NCBI GenBank assembly: GCA_023415275.1
Contig: JAEZLJ010000128.1
Location: 1 to 31,833 of the forward strand
Source: Bacteroidota bacterium
GTDB lineage: Bacteria > Bacteroidota > Bacteroidia > Chitinophagales > Chitinophagaceae
Reading direction: 5' to 3'
DNA: 31,833 bases
The notes beneath the pieces were generated by a model that saw nothing but the letters and a program-made list of their open reading frames with translations, searched no databases and had not been told where the DNA came from. The position numbers and the translations under genes are program-made. The number at the start of each line of letters is the position of its first letter. Position 1 is the first letter of the stretch. Below, in pieces: positions 23,979 through 31,833 of the stretch.

Positions 23979-25272
23979 ATTTCTGCAACACTTTATTCAT
24001 TTCGCTTTTAATACCCTCGTTGGAAAGGTTTCCTATGCTGCCTTCATGAGTATGTTGAAGCCCTCGAGAGAAGTCGAAATGAAAGCTCCCATTTTCAATG
24101 TCATTTCCAATACGTTGGTAAGCTTCGCGAAAGGGTACACCCTGGTTGACCAATTCATTTACTGCTTCGACGCTAAAGAGATACTTGTATTTGGGATCTT
24201 CAAGGATATGGTCCTTGATTTCAATATTGGCGAGCATAAGCCTTGCCATTTGAAAGCAGGCTTTCAATTCTTCTATCGCGGGAAACAGGATTTCTTTGGT
24301 GAGCTGAAGATCACGGTGGTAACCCGAGGGCAGGTTGTTCAGCAAAAGAGACAGTTCATTCGGCACAGATTGAATACGGTTACATTTTGCCCTGATCAAT
24401 TCAAATACATCAGGGTTCTTTTTATGAGGCATAATGCTGCTGCCCGTGGTCAATTCTGCGGGAAAAGAAATAAATCCAAAGTTCTGGTTCAGGTACAGGC
24501 AGCAATCCATGGATAACTTGCTTAATGTCGCGGCGAGTGAGGCTAATGCCATGGAAATGATCTTTTCTGTTTTGCCACGGCTCATTTGTGCATATACTGC
24601 ATTATGATTTAAGGAAGCAAATTGCAGCAGTTCGGTGGTCCTTTGCCTGTTCAAAGGAAAAGAAGAACCATAACCTGCTCCGCTGCCCAGGGGATTTTTA
24701 TTCGTTACCTGGTAAGAAGCAGCCAATACTTCCAGGTCATCCACCAGGCTTTCGGCATATGCCCCAAACCAAAGTCCGAATGAAGAGGGCATAGCAATTT
24801 GCAGATGGGTATAGCCCGGTAAAAGTTTGTCTTTATATTTTTCACTGCTGGATACCAAAAGTTCAAATAACTCTAGCGCTTCTTCTTTTATCTTCAATAC
24901 TTCTGCACGCAGGTACAATTTAATATCCACCGCTACCTGGTCATTGCGGCTTCTCCCGCTGTGAATCTTTTTTCCTATGTCTCCGATCCGTTTCGTTAAA
25001 AGGAATTCTACCTGGGAGTGCACATCTTCAGCATGTTCTTCTATATGAAACCGGCCATCTGTTATTTCACCCTGTATTTCCTTAAGGGCTTCAACTGCCT
25101 TGTCAGCTTCAGCTTTTTCCATTAAGCCCACTTCGCCAAGCATAGTAACATGAGCAATGGAACCCTGCACATCATAAGGGGCTAAGGCCATGTCAAATTC
25201 CTTGTCCCTGCCAACAGTAAATTTTTCCACTGATTCTGAAACTGATGTAGAGTCTTTTTGCCAAAGTTTCAT
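23971..25272 (-). CDS. argH: Argininosuccinate lyase
   Basis: The 433-residue enzyme splits argininosuccinate to arginine and fumarate, the last step of the pathway. It has the family signature GSSIMPHKKNPD at 277-288 with catalytic Ser279. GRSRNDQV is at 106-113, and TH in GYTHLQIA places the catalytic His at 156. It is slightly shorter than E. coli ArgH (457). It is the final gene of the arginine operon: argE overlaps its start by four bases, and its 3' end overlaps rfbD by eight bases. Confidence 0.95.
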   Translation of the reverse strand: MKLWQKDSTSVSESVEKFTVGRDKEFDMALAPYDVQGSIAHVTMLGEVGLMEKAEADKAVEALKEIQGEITDGRFHIEEHAEDVHSQVEFLLTKRIGDIGKKIHSGRSRNDQVAVDIKLYLRAEVLKIKEEALELFELLVSSSEKYKDKLLPGYTHLQIAMPSSFGLWFGAYAESLVDDLEVLAASYQVTNKNPLGSGAGYGSSFPLNRQRTTELLQFASLNHNAVYAQMSRGKTEKIISMALASLAATLSKLSMDCCLYLNQNFGFISFPAELTTGSSIMPHKKNPDVFELIRAKCNRIQSVPNELSLLLNNLPSGYHRDLQLTKEILFPAIEELKACFQMARLMLANIEIKDHILEDPKYKYLFSVEAVNELVNQGVPFREAYQRIGNDIENGSFHFDFSRGLQHTHEGSIGNLSNEGIKSEMNKVLQKFN

Positions 25273-26342
25273 AGAATAACCTTTTTTAAAAGTTCAATGT
25301 AAAGATCAATCCCTGTTTTGATTTCCTCAACGAAGATAAATTCGTCGGCCATATGACTTCTTGCGGAATCTCCGGGACCTATTTTCAAAGCGGGAAAGGG
25401 CATTAATGCCTTGTCTGAGGTGGTGGGGGAACCATAGTAAGTTAATCCTGAAGCCAATCCTGACTGCACCAATGGATGTTGCAGTGAGATGGAGGATGAC
25501 CTGATTCGAAGACTCCTGGGAGTTACTTCACTTTTTATATTTCTTTTGATAACGTCTACCACTTCTTCCAGTGTATACAATTCATTGATCCTGGCATCTA
25601 TCACAAACCTGCATTGAGCAGGTACCACATTATGTGCTTTATTATCTGTTTCAATAACAGTCACACTCAATTTTACAGGGCCCAACAAGTCAGAAACCTT
25701 TTCAAATTGAAAATTCCTGATCCATTCTACATCCTTTAACGCAAGGTATATGGCATTTTCACCTTCATTGCGGGCCGCATGACCAGCTTTTCCCCTGGCT
25801 ATGCAATCTAATACGATCAATCCTTTTTCGGCTATCGCCATTTGCATGAGTGTAGGTTCACCGACCAAAGCACAATCAATCGGAGGAAGAAACGAAAGCG
25901 CATTTTCAATACCTCCTGTTCCAGAAATCTCCTCTTCCGCTGTGGCAGCGTAAGCCAAATTAAATTTTAAGCCTTCCATTGAATGAAAATACAGGAAGGT
26001 CATCATAAGCGACACCAGGCAACCACCGGCATCATTGCTACCAAGTCCATATAGTTTTCCATCCTCCAGTGAAGGTTCAAATGGATCACGGGTGTAATTG
26101 CTATTAGGCTTTACTGTATCATGATGCGAATTCAATAAAATGGTAGGCTTAGCAGCATCATAAAATTTGTTTAATGCCAGCACATTATTACCCACGCGGG
26201 TTACCTGTATTCCCTTAGCGGCCAGGAATCTGGTAATTTCGCTGGCAGTTTGCCATTCTTCTTTACTGAAGGAAGACAATCTTATTAAATCCTGTAACAG
26301 GATTATCGCTTCCTGCTTTAGAATTTCGGTATTGTTATTCAT
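25269..26342 (-). CDS. argE: N-acylcitrulline/N-acylornithine deacylase (M20 family)
   Basis: The 357-residue M20 metallopeptidase-family deacylase has a first metal motif HHDT (His73 and Asp75). The bridging Asp104 lies in GSNDAGG, and the catalytic Glu pair 136/137 is in TAEEEISG. In Bacteroidota this position of the pathway removes the acyl group after carbamoylation, giving citrulline. Since the neighbouring carbamoyltransferase carries Val90, the substrate may be N-succinyl- rather than N-acetylcitrulline; that is an inference. Its start overlaps argB by eight bases and its stop overlaps argH by four. Confidence 0.88.
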   Translation of the reverse strand: MNNNTEILKQEAIILLQDLIRLSSFSKEEWQTASEITRFLAAKGIQVTRVGNNVLALNKFYDAAKPTILLNSHHDTVKPNSNYTRDPFEPSLEDGKLYGLGSNDAGGCLVSLMMTFLYFHSMEGLKFNLAYAATAEEEISGTGGIENALSFLPPIDCALVGEPTLMQMAIAEKGLIVLDCIARGKAGHAARNEGENAIYLALKDVEWIRNFQFEKVSDLLGPVKLSVTVIETDNKAHNVVPAQCRFVIDARINELYTLEEVVDVIKRNIKSEVTPRSLRIRSSSISLQHPLVQSGLASGLTYYGSPTTSDKALMPFPALKIGPGDSARSHMADEFIFVEEIKTGIDLYIELLKKVIL

Positions 26343-27120
26343 TGCTTATGGTTGTTCCTGATGCTCCGGACACTAATTGGTCAATATCCATGGCCTGGCC
26401 AATGATCACCTTTTTGACACCATTTTCAAGAGCTGCAAAAGCATTGTCCAGTTTGGGCAACATGCCTGCAAAAACCAGGTTTTTTTCTTTCAGTTCTCTG
26501 TAATAGCTAAGATTGAGAGATTTTATCACCGTATCATTATCGTCCGCATCCAGAAGTACACCTGGCTTTTCGAAAGAATAGATCAGGGATACATCGTAAT
26601 AACCTGCCATTGCTTTTGCTATTTCCTGTGCAATAGTATCGGCATTTGTATTTAGGAGCTGGCCTTTTTTATCATGTGTGATGGGTGCCATTACTATGGT
26701 CATATCCTGGCTAAGCAGGTTATTCAATAGGGAATAATTGATAGCATCGATATCACCTACAAATCCATAATCTGTTTGGGCATGCACTCTTTTATGTGCC
26801 TGGATGGCATTTCCATCTGCACCACTTAAACCTATTGAAGGACACCCGAAGGACTGTAATTGGGCAACGATATTTTTATTAATATAGCCTGCATAGACCA
26901 TGGTAACCAGTTTAAGGGTTTCGTGGTCTGTAATCCGACGGCCATCTATCATTTGTTGCGGAATATCCAATTGAGCTGCCAGCCTTGTGGCCAATTTACC
27001 ACCTCCATGCACTAATATCTTTTGGCTTTTGATAAAAGCAAATTTTTTAAGAAAGGCCGATAAACTGGCTTCATCATCAATGATGTTACCACCAATTTTT
27101 ATGACAATTAAAGGTTCCAA
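26335..27120 (-). CDS. argB: N-acetylglutamate (or N-succinylglutamate) kinase
   Basis: The 261-residue amino-acid kinase phosphorylates N-acylglutamate. Its features are KIGGN with Lys8, the nucleotide/substrate loop HGGGK at 38-42, and the conserved GLSGADGN segment. There is no N-terminal extension of the kind found in arginine-inhibited hexameric kinases, so it looks like the dimeric form. It sits five bases after argF' and overlaps argE. The acyl group used (acetyl or succinyl) cannot be read from this gene alone. Confidence 0.92.
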   Translation of the reverse strand: MEPLIVIKIGGNIIDDEASLSAFLKKFAFIKSQKILVHGGGKLATRLAAQLDIPQQMIDGRRITDHETLKLVTMVYAGYINKNIVAQLQSFGCPSIGLSGADGNAIQAHKRVHAQTDYGFVGDIDAINYSLLNNLLSQDMTIVMAPITHDKKGQLLNTNADTIAQEIAKAMAGYYDVSLIYSFEKPGVLLDADDNDTVIKSLNLSYYRELKEKNLVFAGMLPKLDNAFAALENGVKKVIIGQAMDIDQLVSGASGTTISNE

Positions 27121-27125
27121 TATGA

Positions 27126-28079
27126 TTAATTTGATCTAAGGATCTCACTTAGTACTGCCTGGGCTGCCCAAACCCTGTTTGAAGCCTCGCGGGTGATGAT
27201 GCTATGAGGACCGTCGAGAATTTCATCACTTAATTCCACGTTTCGTCTTACCGGCAGGCAGTGCATTACCCTTGCCTGATTAGTAAGAGTCAATTTTGCA
27301 TTGGAAAGCATCCATGAAGGGTCAGTGGATAGGATTTGTCCATAAGGATCATAGGCACTCCAATTCTTCACATATACAAAATCCGCACCTTTCAATGCTT
27401 CGTTCTGGTTGTAAATTATTTGTGCTCCACGTGTAAACTGCTCACTCAAATCATATCCTTCCGGATGCGTAATTACAAACTCCGCTTTCCCCCAGGCATT
27501 GATCCATTGAGCAAAACTATTGGCAACACATTGAGGCAATGGCTTGACATGGGGTGCCCAGGTGAGCACGATCCTGGGCAATCTGCTTTCCCTGAAAGAT
27601 TCTTTTATGGTAATAACATCAGTCAGGCTTTGTAAAGGATGCAGGGTAGCGCTTTCTAAACTTACTACAGGTATACCGGCATATTTAATGAATTGCTGAA
27701 TGTATTGTTCACTGTAATCTTCCTCACGGTTTTTTAGCGAAGGAAAGGTTCGAATGGCCAGTATATCAAAATAATTGCCCATGATGGGGGCGGCATCTTT
27801 TACATGTTCAACGGAGGAACCGTTCATGATAGCTCCTTCCTCAAATTCAAGCGACCAGCCTTCAGATCCCACATTAAATATTATGGCTTCCATTCCCAGG
27901 TTTTGAGCGGCTATCTGGGTACTCAGTCGCGTACGCATGCTGGGATTTAAAAACAGGCACCCAATCCTTTTGTTGGTGCCAAGCGTTTTATCCTTGTATG
28001 GGTCAGCTTTATAAACTAATGCTTTTTCAACCAGCGCATCGATATCTTTTACATCATGTGCAGAAATGAACTGTTTCAA
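27126..28079 (-). CDS. argF': N-acylornithine carbamoyltransferase, probably N-succinylornithine-specific
   Basis: The 317-residue protein belongs to the transcarbamylase branch formed by N-acetylornithine (Xanthomonas) and N-succinylornithine (Bacteroides fragilis) enzymes, not standard ArgF. It has the carbamoyl-phosphate motif SMRTR at 47-51, HPLQ at 147-150 and HCLPVRR near the C-terminus. At position 90, known to set acyl specificity, it has Val within GSSVEH. The B. fragilis succinyl enzyme has Pro90; the Xanthomonas acetyl enzyme has Glu92 there. The published E92V change converts the acetyl enzyme to succinyl use, so I infer succinylornithine. The gap to argD is 56 bases. Confidence 0.93.
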   Translation of the reverse strand: MKQFISAHDVKDIDALVEKALVYKADPYKDKTLGTNKRIGCLFLNPSMRTRLSTQIAAQNLGMEAIIFNVGSEGWSLEFEEGAIMNGSSVEHVKDAAPIMGNYFDILAIRTFPSLKNREEDYSEQYIQQFIKYAGIPVVSLESATLHPLQSLTDVITIKESFRESRLPRIVLTWAPHVKPLPQCVANSFAQWINAWGKAEFVITHPEGYDLSEQFTRGAQIIYNQNEALKGADFVYVKNWSAYDPYGQILSTDPSWMLSNAKLTLTNQARVMHCLPVRRNVELSDEILDGPHSIITREASNRVWAAQAVLSEILRSN

Positions 28080-28135
28080 ATCAGATAGTATTAGTGTTTA
28101 TGATTCTTAAGATCCTCTTTATATATTTCCTTTTC

Positions 28136-29311
28136 TCAGGCTGACACTTCATCAGCGGGAACATTTTGTTCACTTCGCAATTCATTGATCGCTTCCTGGA
28201 GTGCATCTAAAAACTCATCCAATTGCTTGCGGGTTATTGTCAGGGCAGGTAGTAACCTTATAATATTGGGTTTAGCCTCCCCTGTAAATACATTATGCTG
28301 TATCAACAATTGCTTCCGAAGGTCTTTGAGGTCTGCAGGCACATCAAACCCTATCATTAAACCCATACCCCGGATATTTTCAATACCCTCCAGCTTTTTT
28401 AATTTATTAACCAGGTACTGTCCCCGTTGTTTGGATTTTTCAATAAGGTCCTCTTCTTCCATTACTTCCAAAACTCCCAACGCAGCAGCGCAAGCCAGGT
28501 GGTTCCCGCCAAAAGTAGTTCCCAACATGCCATGCTTCGGGTTTATAAAAGGAGCGATCAGAATTCCACCAATAGGAAAGCCATTGCCCATACCTTTGGC
28601 CATAGTATAAATGTCCGCGTTCACACCGGCATGGTCAAAAGCAAAGAATTTCCCGGTTCTTCCATAACCACACTGTACTTCATCGGCTATCAACACAGCA
28701 CCATGTTCGTTACATAAACGACGAAGCAGTTGTAAAAAAGCAGGCGTGGCCACCGTAATTCCACCAACCCCCTGTATAGATTCTATGATCACAGCGGCTA
28801 CATCAGATCCATGATCTTTAAAATATTTATTTACAGCCTCTTCATTATTGAATGGCAAAAAGACCACATTTTCGGTTTCATTCACAGGAGCTACTATCGA
28901 AGGATTATCTGTAGCTGCAACTGCCAGAGAGGTACGCCCATGAAAGGATTTTGTAAAAGATATGATTTTCTTGCGACCGGTATGGAAGGAGGCTAGCTTT
29001 AAAGCATTTTCATTGGCTTCAGCGCCACTGTTTACCAGGAAAAGCTGGTAGTCGTCTTTTGCACTTAATTTGGCAAGTTTTTCCGCCAGCTCTTTCTGAA
29101 TGGGGATTTGCACTGAATTGGAATAGAAAGCAATTTTATTGAGCTGGTCTTCGATCCTTTTTACCCAATGAGCATTGGAATGCCCTACGCTGATAACCGC
29201 ATGGCCACCATACATATCTAAGTACTGAACACCATTTTTGTCCCATACATAAGAATCTTTGGCTCTTTCGATGGTAATGTCATTGATGGGGTAAACGTCG
29301 AATAGTTTCAT
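28136..29311 (-). CDS. argD: N-acetyl/succinylornithine aminotransferase
   Basis: The 391-residue class III PLP aminotransferase makes N-acylornithine from its semialdehyde with glutamate. It has VNSGAEANENALKLA at 93-107, FHGRTSLA at 123-130, IADEVQCGYGRTG with Asp210, and the PLP lysine Lys239 in TMAKGMGNG. Its start overlaps proC by four bases. The family often accepts both acetyl and succinyl substrates, so it fits either version of the pathway. Confidence 0.93.
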   Translation of the reverse strand: MKLFDVYPINDITIERAKDSYVWDKNGVQYLDMYGGHAVISVGHSNAHWVKRIEDQLNKIAFYSNSVQIPIQKELAEKLAKLSAKDDYQLFLVNSGAEANENALKLASFHTGRKKIISFTKSFHGRTSLAVAATDNPSIVAPVNETENVVFLPFNNEEAVNKYFKDHGSDVAAVIIESIQGVGGITVATPAFLQLLRRLCNEHGAVLIADEVQCGYGRTGKFFAFDHAGVNADIYTMAKGMGNGFPIGGILIAPFINPKHGMLGTTFGGNHLACAAALGVLEVMEEEDLIEKSKQRGQYLVNKLKKLEGIENIRGMGLMIGFDVPADLKDLRKQLLIQHNVFTGEAKPNIIRLLPALTITRKQLDEFLDALQEAINELRSEQNVPADEVSA

Positions 29312-30111
29312 GATTGTTTGTATAAATTATTAGCAATATTGGAAGACAGCCTGATCCCTTTTATAAAAGCCGAGCTTAATCCCTGGTGTTCCATCTCATT
29401 TAATCCAGCAATGGTGCAACCTTTAGGTGATGTCACTTTATCTATTTCTTCTTCAGGATGAGTTTTATTGGCAATTAATAGCTTAGCAGCCCCGAAGGCT
29501 GTCTGTGCAGCAATTTTAAGCGCATCATGGGCATGAAATCCTATTTCTACTCCTCCCTGGGAGGCTGCACGAATGGTGCGCAGGAAAAAAGCTATTCCAC
29601 AGGCACATAATGCAGTGGCAGCACTCATAAGGTCTTCGTTTATTACTATACACTGACCCATTGTATTGAATAAACTCTGCACCAAAGCAATGTCGTTTTC
29701 AGTTGCATTGACTGCTGAAAGGCAGGTCATGCTTTCACGAACCTTCATAGCTGTATTAGGCATTGCCCGGACAATTCTAAGTTTTTCTCCCAACTGATCG
29801 CGAAACACCTGTGTATGAGCGCCGGTCACTACTGAAACAAGCAATTGTTTTTCCAGGTCAATGACAGGTTTAATTTGTGAAAGGGCCTGATCCAGTTGCT
29901 GAGGCAGGACGCATATGAATATTGCATCAGCATCCTGTATGGCCAGGGCATTATCTGTCTCAGTTTTGAAACCTTTATCAGCTATATTAGCCAGGGCGCT
30001 AATATTTCGGCGTGTGATGGTAATATCCTGTGGGGTGCAGGCTGAAGAACTGATCAATCCTTCTGCCAGTGCCATTCCAATATTACCTCCGCCAATTATT
30101 GATGCTTTCAT
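29308..30111 (-). CDS. proC: Pyrroline-5-carboxylate reductase
   Basis: The 267-residue NAD(P)H enzyme reduces pyrroline-5-carboxylate to proline. The Rossmann motif IGGGNIG is at 6-12, RAMPNTA is a family block in the middle, and the C-terminal signature is TSPKGCTIAGLNEME. Finding proC within an arginine operon is typical of related Bacteroidota as far as I recall. It would tie proline supply to arginine control. It is nine bases after argC and overlaps argD by four bases. Confidence 0.93.
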   Translation of the reverse strand: MKASIIGGGNIGMALAEGLISSSACTPQDITITRRNISALANIADKGFKTETDNALAIQDADAIFICVLPQQLDQALSQIKPVIDLEKQLLVSVVTGAHTQVFRDQLGEKLRIVRAMPNTAMKVRESMTCLSAVNATENDIALVQSLFNTMGQCIVINEDLMSAATALCACGIAFFLRTIRAASQGGVEIGFHAHDALKIAAQTAFGAAKLLIANKTHPEEEIDKVTSPKGCTIAGLNEMEHQGLSSAFIKGIRLSSNIANNLYKQS

Positions 30112-30120
30112 ATAATAATG

Positions 30121-31098
30121 TTAGAATGCTGTGGCCTTTAAGGCTAAACCGGCTTTCTCATCCATACCAAACATTAGATTCATGTTCTGAACAGCCTGCC
30201 CGGAGGCGCCCTTTAACAGATTATCAATTGCCGAATGCACTACCAACTTAGTTCCTACTTTTTCCAGGTGTAATACGCATTTATTGGTATTGATCACCTG
30301 TTTCAGAAATATCTCCTGGGGACTTACCACTGTAAAGGGATGGGCTTTATAAAAATTATTATAGAGTTCAAGCAGGTTTTCATAATCCCAATCGCAAGTG
30401 ATCATGGAACTTATAAAAATGCCCCTCGTAAAGTCTCCACGCCATGGAACAAAATTGATATCAGGAACTGATGAACCAAGTTGGGACAGCGTTTGATTGA
30501 TCTCCTTCAGGTGTTGGTGGGTTAAAGTTTTATATGCCTGGACGTTATTTGCTCTCCAGCTAAAATGCGAACTAGGAGATAAGCCCTGTCCGGCCCCTGT
30601 AGAACCCGTAATACCGGTACTATGCACCTCTTGTAATAACCCCTTTGATGCTAAAGGAAGTAATCCTAACTGAATTGCAGTTGCAAAACATCCCGGATTG
30701 GCAATATTTTGCGCTTCGCGGATCTTATTCCTGTTCATTTCGGGAAGGCCGTATATGAAATGCCTGGTTTGGAAACCGGCATTGGACTCCAGGCGAAAGT
30801 CCTGAGAAAGGTCAATCACTTTTATATGAGAAGGAATTTCATGAGCTTCCAAAAACTTCCGGGCTTCGCCGTGACCCACACATAAAAAGATAACATCAAT
30901 ATCGTTGGATAATTCGTTGGAAAAAGTAAGATCAATTTCACCCACAAGGTCCTGGTGAACTGAAGCTACATTTTTGCCTGCATTACTTCGACTATGAATA
31001 AAGGAGATAGAAGCTTCGGGGTGATTAATAAGAAGCCGTATCAGTTCGCCCCCGGTATATCCTGCGCCACCTACTATACCTACGTTAATTTTTTTCAT
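30121..31098 (-). CDS. argC: N-acyl-gamma-glutamyl-phosphate reductase
   Basis: This enzyme of 325 residues, counted from ATG 31098, reduces N-acylglutamyl phosphate to the semialdehyde. The NADP-binding GGAGYTGGEL lies directly after the start, and the active-site cysteine is in NPGCFATA. HFIYGLPEMN is another family block. Two adjacent ATGs (31101 and 31098) overlap the cupin stop codon (TGATGATG). The longer frame to 31146 would add residues with no family match. Its coupling to the cupin gene is therefore tight. Confidence 0.93.
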   Translation of the reverse strand: MKKINVGIVGGAGYTGGELIRLLINHPEASISFIHSRSNAGKNVASVHQDLVGEIDLTFSNELSNDIDVIFLCVGHGEARKFLEAHEIPSHIKVIDLSQDFRLESNAGFQTRHFIYGLPEMNRNKIREAQNIANPGCFATAIQLGLLPLASKGLLQEVHSTGITGSTGAGQGLSPSSHFSWRANNVQAYKTLTHQHLKEINQTLSQLGSSVPDINFVPWRGDFTRGIFISSMITCDWDYENLLELYNNFYKAHPFTVVSPQEIFLKQVINTNKCVLHLEKVGTKLVVHSAIDNLLKGASGQAVQNMNLMFGMDEKAGLALKATAF

Positions 31099-31100
31099 CA

Positions 31101-31451
31101 TCAAATGCAATTTACCCTGTCTGTATTTGTTGATGGACTGGAACAAACTAAAAAGTCCAAATCTCCAGTCCCATTATTTATTATAATGTGTTTTGTGCCT
31201 GCTTCAATATGTATTCCTTCACCTGCATGCAGATCAACCAGGTGGTCAGCCATATGAATCCTGGCCATTCCTTTTAGTATATAAAAAAACTGTTGAGCAT
31301 GTACATGATAATGCAACTGCTCAAAGGAGCCGGGAGGCATTCGCTCCTGTTTTATGGATAAGTCCTTGTTGTCTACCAGATTCCAGCCATCACAATCATT
31401 CCCCCATTTATACTGTTTTAATGGACGATATGTAGAGACAGCATGCATCAT
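31101..31451 (-). CDS. Small single-domain cupin protein in the arginine operon
   Basis: The 116-residue protein has both cupin motifs with correct spacing. Motif 1 runs from Gly41 to Gly61 with H47 and H49; the usual Glu ligand position holds Gln54. Motif 2 runs from Gly77 to Asn92 with H88, with Glu83 where Pro is usual. It may bind a metal by H47, H49 and H88, and could be an enzyme or ligand sensor; the sequence does not say which. Its start overlaps the argG stop (ATGA) and its end overlaps argC, so it is built into the operon. Most arginine operons I know lack such a gene. Confidence 0.85.
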   Translation of the reverse strand: MMHAVSTYRPLKQYKWGNDCDGWNLVDNKDLSIKQERMPPGSFEQLHYHVHAQQFFYILKGMARIHMADHLVDLHAGEGIHIEAGTKHIIINNGTGDLDFLVCSSPSTNTDRVNCI

Positions 31452-31833
31452 TTATTGGATTCCTGGACCTGGTGATAAATGGAGGTTTGATTACCGAAGA
31501 TCTTACTAAAGCCCCTTACATCTTCTCCTGTAAAGCCAGTATTCATTTCACCATATTTTCCAAATTTGCTGCTCATCAAATCATAATCTGATTCAATGCC
31601 TATGATTTGGAACCTATAAGGAAGCACCTGTACAAAAACATCTCCTGTAACGTTTTCCTGTGAGCTTTGGAAGTATGCTTCTATATCGCGCATTACGGGG
31701 TCAAGGATCTGGCCTTCATGCAACCAATTGCCATAAAACAAAGCTAATTGATCTTTCCAGTTCAATTGCCATTTGGTTAAAACATGCTTTTCCAATGCAT
31801 GGTGAGATTTCAAAATGATCATAGGCGCTGCGG
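31448..31833 (-). CDS. argG: Argininosuccinate synthase, C-terminal part (cut by window edge)
   Basis: The open frame runs off the window end, leaving the last 127 residues. They contain the ArgG C-terminal blocks HALEKHVLTKWQL, YGNWLHEGQ, PVMRDIEA, SSQENVTG and SSKFGKYGEMN. The codons upstream of the first visible Met (AAPM) continue the family pattern, so the Met at 31822 is internal and not the start. It makes argininosuccinate from citrulline, aspartate and ATP, and precedes the cupin with a four-base overlap. Confidence 0.93.
   Translation of the reverse strand, partial: AAPMIILKSHHALEKHVLTKWQLNWKDQLALFYGNWLHEGQILDPVMRDIEAYFQSSQENVTGDVFVQVLPYRFQIIGIESDYDLMSSKFGKYGEMNTGFTGEDVRGFSKIFGNQTSIYHQVQESNK

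Noticed and set aside
24046..24516. 156-codon open frame antisense to argH
   Set aside because: A shadow of argH: the opposite strand has complete ArgH catalytic motifs, and the antisense peptide resembles no family.

Overview
This window looks like a chromosomal segment of a Bacteroidota bacterium, most likely family Chitinophagaceae. The reasons are a TonB receptor with an N-terminal carboxypeptidase-regulatory-like domain, a DUF6263-type lipoprotein, CcmB/CcmC/CcmD genes next to a glutamate dehydrogenase, an arginine cluster that uses an N-acylornithine carbamoyltransferase, weak Shine-Dalgarno sites, and several matches to the Bacteroidota -7 promoter box TAnnTTTG. No rRNA, tRNA, CRISPR array, insertion sequence or phage gene was seen.

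Layout. (1) Positions 1-4640 are an accessory-looking strip of loosely spaced + strand genes: an exported PIG-L deacetylase, an exported intradiol dioxygenase homologue and three small membrane proteins. Four diverged copies of a 50-77 bp imperfectly palindromic repeat lie between them. (2) 4640-10220 encodes envelope proteins: a TonB-dependent receptor, a class C beta-lactamase-fold serine hydrolase, a small beta-barrel-like protein and a lipoprotein. (3) 10412-13658 on the - strand holds ccmB and a ccmC-ccmD-gdh run that ends in a strong intrinsic terminator. (4) 13748-16333 holds a DUF6263-like lipoprotein, thymidine kinase and a conserved hypothetical protein. (5) 16306-23978 concerns surface polysaccharide: waaA (- strand, probably TTG start), then on the + strand a WbpE-like aminotransferase, UDP-glucose dehydrogenase, UDP-glucuronate decarboxylase-like enzyme, TviB-like UDP-HexNAc dehydrogenase, rfbC and rfbD. 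(6) 23971-31833 on the - strand is a compact arginine operon in the order argG(partial)-cupin-argC-proC-argD-argF'-argB-argE-argH, with most junctions overlapping or a few bases apart.

How the genes work together. The sugar genes would supply UDP-glucuronate, UDP-xylose-type sugar, a UDP-HexNAc uronate, a 3-amino sugar and dTDP-rhamnose for lipopolysaccharide or capsule. WaaA adds Kdo to lipid A. The arginine operon runs the acylated version of the pathway, in which N-acylornithine is carbamoylated before the acyl group is removed. The specificity residue of the carbamoyltransferase is Val90. That points to N-succinyl rather than N-acetyl intermediates.

The items most worth a second look are the repeat-and-small-gene strip, the Val90 carbamoyltransferase with its acyl-group implication, the cupin embedded in the arginine operon, two bulged leader hairpins (before the serine hydrolase at 7355 and the hypothetical gene at 15491), and a 28-bp tail-to-tail gene overlap. 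I found no clear evidence of a wholly new multi-gene defence or mobile system.
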